From the NCBI GenBank assembly GCA_913775095.1, contig CAJYIW010000023.1:124001-188000 (forward strand): a stretch of DNA of 64,000 bases, written 5' to 3'. The stretch is from an uncultured Siphonobacter sp. (GTDB taxonomy: Bacteria; Bacteroidota; Bacteroidia; Cytophagales; Spirosomataceae). Below the pieces are notes generated by a model, which worked only from the letters and a program-made list of their open reading frames with translations, made no database searches and was not told the DNA's origin. The first letter of the stretch is position 1. The number at the start of each line of letters is the position of its first letter. A program made the translations under genes and the position numbers. Shown here piece after piece: positions 35,782-43,833 of this stretch.

Positions 35782-35811
35782 TTGTCCTTTGACTTTACAA
35801 AGATGGCAGAT
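35782..35811 (-). promoter_or_regulatory. 30-bp element shared with the TonB-receptor promoter
   Basis: 28 of 30 bases match 38677-38706. The uninterrupted core is TTTGACTTTACAAAGATGGC on the plus strand. Read on the minus strand it contains CATCTTTG, one base from TAnnTTTG, so it probably includes the -7 promoter box. It would give a leader of about 155 nt to the DUF4249 start. Confidence 0.65.
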
Positions 35812-36107
35812 TGACGATCTTGATATGAGTTAGTTCGATCAAGTGTAGGAAAAAAGGGGCGTTCGGCGGAGAAAGGTATATTATCGAAAGGTAAGCCGCA
35901 GAAAACCTCTATAAATGGTCAGAAAAGGCCTTTTTTAGGGAAAATGCCCCTTCGAAAATCAATCCCGGGAGATTAGTAAAACTAATTTATTAATCAGAAA
36001 AAGCAATGCTGGAAAAGCTGAATAATCCCATTGGTTCGGGATTTTATAAGTATGAAAATAAATAAATTGATATATATTAAGATTGCTGTCTTCGGTCGGT
36101 AGGCGTA
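35812..36107. other. AT-rich intergenic stretch, nothing recognised
   Basis: About 300 nt between the shared promoter element and the tandem terminators. It is AT-rich with no coding pattern, motif or convincing hairpin. Confidence 0.5.
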
Positions 36108-36200
36108 AAAAAAAAAGAGCCCAACTCTACCGATGAATCATCAACGATAGGACTCGGCTTCAGGCAAAAAAAAAGGGAGAGGAATATCCTCTCCTTTTAA
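36108..36200 (-). terminator. Two tandem terminators after the TonB receptor gene
   Basis: Read on the minus strand, the first is AAAAGGAGAGG paired with CCTCTCCCTTTT followed by nine T (36167-36200). The second (36108-36162) is a longer imperfect stem (AGCCGAGTCCTATCG with CGGTAGAGTTGGGCT), again followed by a long T run. They separate the receptor from the DUF4249 gene. Confidence 0.82.
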
Positions 36201-36233
36201 GTAATCTGCTCTATTATTATGAAACTGCTTTAA

Positions 36234-38642
36234 TTAAAACTTGAAGTTGTAAGACACACTAGGCAGGATGGGGAATAAGGTTACCTGCTTGAGCGTGTTG
36301 GTGGTTGCCTTCGTTGCGGTGGTCGTGCTGCTTTTGGAAGCCTCGAAGTAGTAGAAGAAGGGGTTCTGGTGGTTCGTCGCATTGGATACACTCAGTTCCC
36401 AGGTACGCTCGTGACCGTTCTTGGTTTTGTGGAACTGTACGCCCACGTCCAGACGCTGGTAAGCGGCAGCCCGGAAATTATTGCGTTGTCCATATTCCTG
36501 GAATACGCGACCCGTGTAATTGCCTTTATCTCCCAGGTTTTTGATTGCCCCATTTCCCTGAATCCAGTATTGTCCCTGAGGCAGCGTCATGGCCTGACCC
36601 GTGCCGTACACGTAAGTAGCCGAGAACGTTACCTGGGGGCTCAGGTGGTACGAACCTACCAGCGATACATCGTGACGACGGTCGTAACGAGCCCAGAATT
36701 TTTTACCGAAATTCAGAGCATCAAACTGTTGCTGGGTCCAGGATAAGGTATAGCCAGCCCAACCCGTGAAACGACCTGCTTTTTTCTGCAGTAAGAATTC
36801 TGCACCGTAACTCCAGCCCTTTCCGTAGGTAATCTGGTCTTCCCAGCTTACGTTTTCAGAGCCATCGTAAGAGAAGGAACTGGCTCCTTCTTTGTAGGCT
36901 ACCATGTTATTCATACGCTTGTAAAAGCCTTCCGCTGTAAAACTCCAGCCCGATCTCATGTCCTTGGCGATACCAAAAGCGGCCTGTTGAGAGTATTGAG
37001 GAGCCGTTTGATCAGACGAAGGAATCCATAAATCCGTGGGCAGGCCAATTCCTGAGTTAGACAGCAGGTGAACGTACTGGTTCATAACCGAGTAAGATGC
37101 TTTTACCGCCCACTGACGAGGTAACGTGTACGCCAGAGCTAAGCGTGGCTCAGGGTTAGTGTACGTTTTCGTTTCGCCTTTGAATGCACTCAGGCGAAGA
37201 CCCGCGTTGATTTTCAGAGCAGGAATGGGGCTGTACGTATCTTCGACGTACACGGCACCTTCCAGGCTGTGTAAGGTTTCAGTAGCCGGAGCTATTGTTG
37301 CGAAATCGTTACTAACGGTTGACGTACTGGGATTAAACTGGTGAGCCGTAGCGATCATACCTGCTTTGATGATGTGCTGACTGGTGGGTACCCAAGTGAA
37401 GTCCGTTTTCAGACTCATGTCCCGGATACCGGTAGCGTTATTGAGACGGAAAGTCTTCGTTTCCTCATCCGTCACTACATCGCGGGACATGTTAATGTGT
37501 GAACGATACTGAGTGAAAACGGCTGACGTCGTTGCCGTAAGGCCGGGATTGAAACGGTGTTTCCAGCGAATGGTTCCAGCCGTATTACCCCAGTTCAGGA
37601 TGCCACTTTCGTTACTTACCTGTCCACCCGTCTTGTAAATGAACTGATCTTTACCCGTGTAGGCACTAATCGAGAGGTAATCGTCAGGCGTGATTTCGAA
37701 ACTTGCTTTGAAGTTGAGATCGTAGAAGTATCCGTTGCGGTCAGCAATATTTTTAACAAAAGGACGAAGCACCACATCGGCATACGTGCGACGAGCGGAT
37801 ACTAAAAACGAGGATTTACCTTTCTGAATGGGGCCGTCGAGTGTAAAACGGCTGGAAATTAAGCCGATGCCGCCTTCGCCGTGCAGTTTTTCCTGATTGC
37901 CATCTTTCATCTCCATTTCAACTACCGAGGAAAGACGACCACCGAAGTGAGCTCCGAAACCGCCCTTGGTTAAGTTAACCGACTGGATGGCGTCGCCGTT
38001 GAAGAGCGAAAAGAAACCGAACAGGTGAGACGTATTATAGATCGGAGCATCATCCAGCAGAACAAGGTTCTGATCAGGACCGCCACCGCGGACGTACATG
38101 CCCGTAGAACCATCCGTGCCTTTCTGAACACCGGGCATCAGTTGAAGCGATTTCAGAACGTCTTTTTCGCCCAGCAGGGAAGGAATTTCCTTGATTTGCT
38201 GAATGGGAACGGAAAGCGTAGACATCTGGACCGATTCGGATACTTTAGAAGAGCCATTGCCCGTAGCGCTTTTCACTACTACTTCCTGAAGCGTGGAGGT
38301 CTGAGCTTCCATGGAAATATTGATCGTAGCGTTATTAGTAAGGTCAGTGGCGATACTTTCGGTTTTATAGCCAATGAAAGAGAAAGCAATGTTGATAAAG
38401 GGACGAGCCGGTAACTGGATGGAGTAAAAACCCTGGGCGTTGGTCGTAGCCCCCAGACCTAAGCTCGATAATGAAACATTTACGCCGGCCAGTGCCGTAC
38501 CTGACTGAGCTTCGCGAACATACCCGCTGAGCGTGCGGGTATTGCTGGGCTGATTTTTAGCTACTTGTTGAGCGAAAACCAGGGAGCTGCTCAGAAAGAG
38601 CAACAGGGTCATCAATTGAATGGCGGACTGGAGCGGTTTCAT
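36234..38642 (-). CDS. TonB-dependent outer-membrane receptor with carboxypeptidase-regulatory-like N-terminal domain
   Basis: From ATG 38642 the protein is 802 aa with a good signal peptide (LLLFLSSSLVFAQ). The open frame extends 67 codons upstream, but those residues lie before the signal. An N-terminal CarboxypepD_reg-like domain (TLSGYVREAQSGTALAGVNV) is followed by the plug (EKDVLKSLQLMPGVQKGTDG, MYVRGGGPDQNLVLLDDAPI) and a barrel ending in SVSYNFKF. Class known from receptors paired with DUF4249 lipoproteins. The substrate is unknown. It lacks an STN domain, so control is through its own promoter element. Confidence 0.95.
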   Translation of the reverse strand: MKPLQSAIQLMTLLLFLSSSLVFAQQVAKNQPSNTRTLSGYVREAQSGTALAGVNVSLSSLGLGATTNAQGFYSIQLPARPFINIAFSFIGYKTESIATDLTNNATINISMEAQTSTLQEVVVKSATGNGSSKVSESVQMSTLSVPIQQIKEIPSLLGEKDVLKSLQLMPGVQKGTDGSTGMYVRGGGPDQNLVLLDDAPIYNTSHLFGFFSLFNGDAIQSVNLTKGGFGAHFGGRLSSVVEMEMKDGNQEKLHGEGGIGLISSRFTLDGPIQKGKSSFLVSARRTYADVVLRPFVKNIADRNGYFYDLNFKASFEITPDDYLSISAYTGKDQFIYKTGGQVSNESGILNWGNTAGTIRWKHRFNPGLTATTSAVFTQYRSHINMSRDVVTDEETKTFRLNNATGIRDMSLKTDFTWVPTSQHIIKAGMIATAHQFNPSTSTVSNDFATIAPATETLHSLEGAVYVEDTYSPIPALKINAGLRLSAFKGETKTYTNPEPRLALAYTLPRQWAVKASYSVMNQYVHLLSNSGIGLPTDLWIPSSDQTAPQYSQQAAFGIAKDMRSGWSFTAEGFYKRMNNMVAYKEGASSFSYDGSENVSWEDQITYGKGWSYGAEFLLQKKAGRFTGWAGYTLSWTQQQFDALNFGKKFWARYDRRHDVSLVGSYHLSPQVTFSATYVYGTGQAMTLPQGQYWIQGNGAIKNLGDKGNYTGRVFQEYGQRNNFRAAAYQRLDVGVQFHKTKNGHERTWELSVSNATNHQNPFFYYFEASKSSTTTATKATTNTLKQVTLFPILPSVSYNFKF

Positions 38643-38676
38643 AAATGTAGGCGATACTATTTTTCTAGAGCAGTTG

Positions 38677-38706
38677 TTGTCGTTTGACTTTACAAAGATG
38701 GCGGAT
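38677..38706 (-). promoter_or_regulatory. 30-bp element in the TonB-receptor promoter
   Basis: Second copy of the element at 35782-35811 (28 of 30 identical). It lies 35 nt upstream of the receptor ATG. In the minus direction it includes the near-consensus -7 box CATCTTTG. Confidence 0.65.
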
Positions 38707-39095
38707 GAAAGGGGGCCAGAGGGTTCGAATTCGACTAAGAGCACGACCAGCGGGTTGATCAGCAGAACTGGGCAGGTAAACAAAAATCGGTCGGTAGAAA
38801 ACAGGGGGTAAACGGAAGAAAATGCCCTTTTTTCGGAAAGCAAATCGGGTAGGATAGGTAAGTACCTGAATTCTTTGAAAAACTTTTAAAGAAATAACGT
38901 CAAGTCCCTTGGGTCGACTCATTCCCGGGAAAGGGGCTTTGGTTCAGAAGAATAGATCAAATTTTATTTTTTTATAAAAAAACAAAAGGACGTAGGGGGG
39001 AACGCAAAGTCAGCTGTCATAAGGGGGTAATCGATTTTTCACCTCTAAATGAACGGTGTGCTCTATTCGCAGGGGTAGGGAGGCTGGTAGCTTTC
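38707..39095. other. Intergenic region between divergent receptor and desaturase genes
   Basis: An AT-rich gap that should hold the desaturase promoter. A poly-A/T segment lies at 38958-38985. I see no gene, and no box close enough to the consensus to name. Confidence 0.5.
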
Positions 39096-40226
39096 ATGTC
39101 AACAAAAGTCAAATTCGTTAACCGCGATCGTTCTACCTTTTTTGCAACCGCCCGTCAACGGGTGGATGCCTATTTTAAGGAAAATGAGATTTCTACGCAT
39201 GCCAACACCGCCATGTGGATGAAAGCCTGCTTTTTTCTGGGAGGTTACGTCCTGCTTTATACGCTGGTGCTTTGGGGGCAGTTTACTACCCCGATTATGC
39301 TCGGACTGGCAGCTTTACTGGGCATGTTTGCCGCCTTTATTGGCTTCAATGTTTCGCACGATGCTCTGCACGGAGCCTTTTCTTCCAAGCCTTGGGTAAA
39401 CCGCCTGCTGGGCGGAAGCTTTTACCTGCTGGGAGCCAATCCCTACGTCTGGAAGATTACGCACAATGTGGTTCATCATACCTATACCAATATTCCCGGG
39501 CACGACGAAGACATCGAAATTGCTCCCGGCCTAGTACGCCTGGATGCCGATGAAAAGCTTCGCCCCTGGCATAAGTATCAGCATTGGTACACCTTTCCTC
39601 TGTACTCACTGGCGTCGCTTTCCTGGGTGTTCCGTAAGGATTACGTGAAGTTCTTTAAGAAAAACATCGGGGCTTCCCATGATAACTCGCAGCACCCCCG
39701 CGCCGAGTATTATAAACTTTTTATTTTCAAAGCGCTGTACTACCTGGCCTTTCTAATCATTCCCTACCTCGTATTGGAGTATAGCTTTGGAGAAATCTTT
39801 CTGGGTTTTCTGCTCATGCACGCCGCGAAAGGGATCGTATTAGGCCTGGTTTTTCAGTTAGCACACGTCGTGGAAGGAACGGATTTTCCCGTACCCGATC
39901 AGCAGGGGAATGTATTGAACGCCTGGGCGGTACACCAATTATATACCACGGCTAATTTTGCCCCGAAAAGCTCGGTAGCCGCGTTTCTTTGCGGAGGACT
40001 TAACCGTCAGGTAGAGCACCACCTCTTCCCCAAAGTCTGTCACATTCACTATCCCGCCATTTCGGATATTCTCAAGCAAACGGCCCTGGAATACGGTCTG
40101 CCTTACCTGGAAAACGAAACGTTCCTTTCTGCGTTGGTCTCCCATTACAAGGTGCTTAAACAAATGGGGCAACCCGCCGCTCAGGCCGTTTCAGAAAACG
40201 TGGCAGAGAAAGAACTCGCTTTTTAA
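39096..40226 (+). CDS. Membrane fatty acid desaturase (front-end/acyl-lipid type)
   Basis: A 376-aa membrane di-iron enzyme with the three histidine boxes: HDALHG at about 88-93, HNVVHHTYTN at about 123, and QVEHHLFP at about 304. Helices at about 46-90 and 205-250 span the membrane. It introduces a double bond into an acyl chain using O2 and electrons from ferredoxin or cytochrome b5-type donors. The Gln in the third box is typical of front-end (delta-6-like) desaturases. The ferredoxin-domain reductase at 4254 is a conceivable but unproven donor. Confidence 0.94.
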   Translation: MSTKVKFVNRDRSTFFATARQRVDAYFKENEISTHANTAMWMKACFFLGGYVLLYTLVLWGQFTTPIMLGLAALLGMFAAFIGFNVSHDALHGAFSSKPWVNRLLGGSFYLLGANPYVWKITHNVVHHTYTNIPGHDEDIEIAPGLVRLDADEKLRPWHKYQHWYTFPLYSLASLSWVFRKDYVKFFKKNIGASHDNSQHPRAEYYKLFIFKALYYLAFLIIPYLVLEYSFGEIFLGFLLMHAAKGIVLGLVFQLAHVVEGTDFPVPDQQGNVLNAWAVHQLYTTANFAPKSSVAAFLCGGLNRQVEHHLFPKVCHIHYPAISDILKQTALEYGLPYLENETFLSALVSHYKVLKQMGQPAAQAVSENVAEKELAF

Positions 40227-40229
40227 GTA

Positions 40230-40258
40230 CGAAGAGATCCTTCGGGATCTCTTCGCGT
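40230..40258 (+). terminator. Terminator after the desaturase
   Basis: CGAAGAGATCC and GGATCTCTTCG, an 11-bp stem with a TTCG tetraloop. The following tract is short (CGTTTG). Confidence 0.78.
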
Positions 40259-40354
40259 TTGCAGCCGGAAGCTCTTCTTTTAAGCTTATATTAGGTTAAC
40301 TGATTTATTTTTAGTAACTTAGAGGAAATATAATGAGGAGGGAGACCTGACGGC

Positions 40355-40612
40355 ATGATACCATCATTCAATGAAGTCCAACGGACGCTTACCTTAATTC
40401 TTCGTAAACTCGATACGCCTGCTATTCAGCTTGATCGGAATTTTTCACAGAAAGAAGGCTTTATCGAAGCGTACCGGATACTGGACGAAAACTGTACAAG
40501 TTACGATCTTATCAAAGTAATGGAGACCCGGCATGCACGGGCCATCGCTATTTTAGCGGTTGATTATTTAAATGGAAAGTGTGCCCAGGATAAGTTATTA
40601 AGTCTTCAGTAA
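40355..40612 (+). CDS. Small protein of unknown family, first of two tandem paralogs
   Basis: An 85-aa soluble protein with no recognised domain. It is clearly related to the 85-aa product of the gene 90 nt downstream. Shared features are KEG near residue 37, an EA..IL.E helix, and a near-identical T-R-x-ARAIA-x-x-A-x-DY-x-NG segment at about 61-76, followed by a Cys. The two together suggest a compact helical domain. A purine-rich AGGAGGGAG at 40336-40344, 10 nt before ATG 40355, is unusual for this genome and could be a real ribosome binding site. Confidence 0.78.
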   Translation: MIPSFNEVQRTLTLILRKLDTPAIQLDRNFSQKEGFIEAYRILDENCTSYDLIKVMETRHARAIAILAVDYLNGKCAQDKLLSLQ

Positions 40613-40638
40613 AACGTTTGCAGGGGATATTCCGGTTA

Positions 40639-40677
40639 CCACCTCATTGCACGGCATGGGGTGGCTTATTTTTTTTA
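40639..40677 (+). terminator. Terminator between the tandem small genes
   Basis: CCACCTCAT and ATGGGGTGG (one G-T pair) with an 8-nt loop, followed by CTTATTTTTTTT. It implies that the two paralogs are transcribed separately. Confidence 0.83.
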
Positions 40678-40702
40678 ATAGAATAGATAATAACATACGA
40701 CA

Positions 40703-40960
40703 ATGAAACCATCTAAACATCAAATCAGACATACCTTAGGAAGGTTAACAAATAGACTGACGAATTTGGAAATGGATCCCAATGAAAACGGACCCGATAA
40801 AGAAGGACTAAAAGAAGCTCAGGCTATTTTGAAAGAGGGTAGAACCCATTATCGATCCATCGGAAGTTTGAAAACCAGACAGGCCCGGGCCATTGCCCTG
40901 ATGGCCATCGACTATATGAACGGCGTCTGCTGCTCGGAGAGTTTAACTAACTTTAAATAA
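40703..40960 (+). CDS. Small protein of unknown family, second of two tandem paralogs
   Basis: An 85-aa protein, the same length as its neighbour. Alignable segments: MxPSxxxxRxTL at the start, DKEGLKEAQAIL, and TRQARAIALMAIDYMNG followed by CC near the C terminus, where the first paralog has a single Cys. The N-terminal half is more basic and less conserved. Its function is unknown. It sits between two terminators as a single-gene unit. Confidence 0.8.
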   Translation: MKPSKHQIRHTLGRLTNRLTNLEMDPNENGPDKEGLKEAQAILKEGRTHYRSIGSLKTRQARAIALMAIDYMNGVCCSESLTNFK

Positions 40961-40995
40961 AAAAATCCCGCACCAATCGGTGCGGGATTTTTTAT
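40961..40995. terminator. Bidirectional terminator
   Basis: AAAAATCCCGCACC and GGTGCGGGATTTTT, a 14-bp perfect stem with loop AATC. It serves the small gene and the convergent GMC gene. Confidence 0.94.
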
Positions 40996-41009
40996 GTCCT
41001 TTGGAGAAA

Positions 41010-42755
41010 TTACAGGTTTTTCTTTTTGAGTTCTTTCACTGCAAAATCTACGGCACGGGCGGTAAAAGCCATGTACGTTAAGGAAGGGTTCTGGCAACCG
41101 GCCGAAGCCATGAAGGAACCATCCGTAACGAATACGTTTTTAGCATCCCATACCTGGTTGTGTCCGTTCAGCACGCTCGTCTTGGGATCCTTACCCATAC
41201 GGGCCGTACCCATTTCGTGAATAGCCATACCCAGGTAAGAACCGTTATCGAACGTGCGAATATTTTTAACGCCGGCTGCTTCCAGCATTTCAGCGGCATC
41301 GTTCATCATATCTTTCCGCATTTTGTGCTCGTTTTCACGAAGATCGGCATCGAAGACTACCGTAGGCAGACCCCATTTGTCTTTCTTGTTACGATCCAGG
41401 AACATGCGGTTTTCGTAGTAAGGCAGCGTTTCACCGAAACCACCCAGGTTCATTGACCATGGACCGGGTTTAGCTGCTTTTTCCTTCAGTTCAGCTCCAA
41501 AGCCCATTTCGGCCACCAGACCATTCCATCCCGAACGGCTGCCACCGCCCTGATAACCAAAGCCACGCAGGTAATCGCGTTTATCGTTGCCTACGTTACG
41601 GTAACGGGGAATGTAGATACCATTAGCCCGACGGCCAAAGTAGTATTTATCTTCCAGTCCTTCTACCATGCCACTGGCACCGGTACGGAAGTGGTGATCC
41701 ATCAGGTTATGACCCAGCTGACCCGAATCATTACCGAACCCATTGGGGAAACGATCCGAGATGGAGTTCAGTAATAAGGCCGTTGAGCCGATGGCTCCGC
41801 CGCAAATGAAGACCACTTTAGCGAAGTATTCCATCACCGCATTCGACTCGGAGTCAATGATGCGAACGCCCTTGGCCTTTTTCGTCTGGGGATCGTAAAT
41901 GATTTCGGAGGCAATGCTATTGGGACGAATCGTCAGACGACCCGTAGCCTGAGCGGCGGGAATCGTTGCTGACGGACTGCTGAAGTAACCCCCGTAAGGG
42001 CAACCCAGCGAGCAAAGGTTACGGTATTGACAGGGGCCACGGCCTACTTTCTGCTGAGCGGGACCCGCCTGCGTTAAGTTAGCTACCCGGCCCATCGTCA
42101 TTTTACGGTTGGGAAATTTCGCTTCAATACCCTGCTTCACTGCGGTCTCCGCACAGTTCATCTGCATGGGAGGCAAAAACTCACCATCGGGAAGCTGCGG
42201 AAGTCCGTCCTTACTGCCGGATACGCCTACGAATTTTTCGACGTAGCTGTACCAGGGAGCAATTTCAGCGTAACGAACGGGCCAGTCGGTACCAATGCCT
42301 TCTTTGGCGTTGGCCTCAAAGTCCATATCCGAAAGGCGGTAGCTCTGACGGCCCCACATGATGGATTTTCCGCCTACGATGTTGGGGCGGTACCAGTCAA
42401 AGCGTTTGAGTTCATCGTAAGGAGCATCCATATCGTTGAACCAATACGTCTTATTGGCTTCTCCGTAGGGATAATCCCGGCTCAGGAAGGGGTGAGAGGC
42501 CCGTTCTTCGTTGGTAATACGACCCCGGTGAGTAAGCTCCCAGGGTTTTTTAAGGGCGTTTTCGTAATCCGTTACGTGTTCAAATTTACGACCACGTTCT
42601 AGCACCAGCGTTTTGAGGCCTTTTTCGGTTAATTCCTTGGCAGCCCAGCCGCCCGAAATACCCGAACCTACCACGATGGCATCATATGTATTTTGTTCGT
42701 TTGCTCGAAGAATGTTCATTGGATTAGTGTTCTGTAATTGAGCTGCATGAGACAT
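41010..42755 (-). CDS. GMC-family FAD oxidoreductase (glucoside-3-dehydrogenase-like large subunit)
   Basis: A 581-aa flavoprotein. The FAD loop GSGISGGWAAKEL is near residue 31, a Cys-rich CQYRNLCSLGCPYGG segment is typical of bacterial sugar GMC dehydrogenases, and the catalytic His and Asn are in HEMGTARMG and CQNPSLTYMAF near the C terminus. A start at Met13 (42719) is equally possible. Downstream of a gluconate-2-dehydrogenase subunit 3-type gene. Such pairs oxidise sugars, in some cases to 3-keto-glycosides, with a cytochrome c as acceptor. No dedicated cytochrome is adjacent. Confidence 0.92.
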   Translation of the reverse strand: MSHAAQLQNTNPMNILRANEQNTYDAIVVGSGISGGWAAKELTEKGLKTLVLERGRKFEHVTDYENALKKPWELTHRGRITNEERASHPFLSRDYPYGEANKTYWFNDMDAPYDELKRFDWYRPNIVGGKSIMWGRQSYRLSDMDFEANAKEGIGTDWPVRYAEIAPWYSYVEKFVGVSGSKDGLPQLPDGEFLPPMQMNCAETAVKQGIEAKFPNRKMTMGRVANLTQAGPAQQKVGRGPCQYRNLCSLGCPYGGYFSSPSATIPAAQATGRLTIRPNSIASEIIYDPQTKKAKGVRIIDSESNAVMEYFAKVVFICGGAIGSTALLLNSISDRFPNGFGNDSGQLGHNLMDHHFRTGASGMVEGLEDKYYFGRRANGIYIPRYRNVGNDKRDYLRGFGYQGGGSRSGWNGLVAEMGFGAELKEKAAKPGPWSMNLGGFGETLPYYENRMFLDRNKKDKWGLPTVVFDADLRENEHKMRKDMMNDAAEMLEAAGVKNIRTFDNGSYLGMAIHEMGTARMGKDPKTSVLNGHNQVWDAKNVFVTDGSFMASAGCQNPSLTYMAFTARAVDFAVKELKKKNL

Positions 42756-42797
42756 CCGCTCAAAAAAAGTATTAGGGTCACAAGAGGGGAGCTGAGG

Positions 42798-43370
42798 CTA
42801 GGTCGCCCAGGTTTTCTGACCGGGTTTCAGAGGGATACATCCTTCGTAACGGCCCGGAACGTATTCGTAGCTCAGGGCCTGGGTTGCTCCGATTTCCGAA
42901 GTAAAATACCCAAACATGCTGAGTTCTTTGATGGTAAACCAGAAGGGAGCTTCTTTGACGCCGGCTTTGCGGTCGGCGAAGGCATTCGCTTCTTCGAGTT
43001 TGAGAATATTGGTTTTTTCCTGAAGGGAAGCATCCTTAAATGCCTTTCCGTAAACGGCTTTGGTTTCCCGATCCACCCGGTCCAGGCCTCTTTGCAGCCG
43101 TTCCTGATACTCTTTGGGGTAACATTCAGAAACCAGAACATTTAAAAAAGGACCCACACCCGCCGCTTTGGCTCCGGGGGAATCAGCAGTGGTCGGAAGG
43201 ATCACATCGGCAATTTCAGCAATGAGGTTCTCGGTCGGCTGGTCAAAAACCAGTTTAGAGGCAGCAGTAGGCAATGCCCGGCGACCTTCAACGATGTCGG
43301 CCAGAGCTGGTGTCACCAGCAGACCGCCCATCATGACCCCTACCATTTGTAGTGCTTCTCGGCGTTTCAT
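42798..43370 (-). CDS. Gluconate 2-dehydrogenase subunit 3-family protein
   Basis: A 190-aa small subunit from ATG 43370 (MKRREALQMVGVMMGG), which gives a short twin-arginine-like signal (KRREAL). The frame runs 13 codons further upstream, and those are discounted. Family marks are LIAEIADVILPTTADSPGAKAAGV, ETKAVYGKAF and FGYFTSEIGATQALSYEYVPG. It probably helps export and stabilise the GMC subunit, whose gene follows 42 nt downstream on the same strand. Confidence 0.9.
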   Translation of the reverse strand: MKRREALQMVGVMMGGLLVTPALADIVEGRRALPTAASKLVFDQPTENLIAEIADVILPTTADSPGAKAAGVGPFLNVLVSECYPKEYQERLQRGLDRVDRETKAVYGKAFKDASLQEKTNILKLEEANAFADRKAGVKEAPFWFTIKELSMFGYFTSEIGATQALSYEYVPGRYEGCIPLKPGQKTWAT

Positions 43371-43626
43371 GAAAAAAAGTAACGTGTTAAGTAAGAAAAT
43401 GTTAGGCAATTCAGGTAAACCGTAAGTGGACTGAATAAGCAGGGAAAGGTACTAAATAAACACTGATAGACAAAAATATATCGCTGAAATGTCCTATTCT
43501 TAAGCTGAAATTTAGAATTGTTTCTGACGTAGGATTCCGTCGGATTACAACCAGAAAATTCGCGATACATTACTTACCCTACAACGGAAGAGGGTAAGTA
43601 GAATTGCTCTGATAACAAAAATTATG

Positions 43627-43658
43627 AAAAACCCCGTCTGAACTCTCAGACGGGGTTT
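43627..43658. terminator. Terminator for the GH97 gene
   Basis: AAAACCCCGTCTG and CAGACGGGGTTTT, a perfect 13-bp stem with a 6-nt loop. A second, weaker inverted repeat (CCAGGCCTCT and AGAGGCCTGG, 43745-43803) lies closer to the GH97 stop. The rest of the 43371-43833 gap shows no supported gene. Confidence 0.88.
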
Positions 43659-43833
43659 TATGTCGCAAATGGTTTTGACTTTCGTTAGCCCGAGCCGGAT
43701 GAGTCTTTGGAAAACCTCCCGATTCACTTGAGTACCCATGAAGCCCAGGCCTCTGCCTTAACCCAGCTAAAAGCTTTGGTATGGAGCAGAGAAAGAGGCC
43801 TGGTTAAAGGCTACCAAACGCAGTAAAACGACT

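Noticed and set aside
38643-38843. N-terminal extension of the TonB receptor to 38843
   Set aside because: The extra 67 residues precede a complete signal peptide, and the frame crosses the shared 30-bp promoter element.
40321-40354. Short frame starting at ATG 40333
   Set aside because: It stops after five codons; the real start is ATG 40355.
43545-43739. 64-codon minus-strand frame after GH97
   Set aside because: It spans a strong terminator stem and has a random-looking product.
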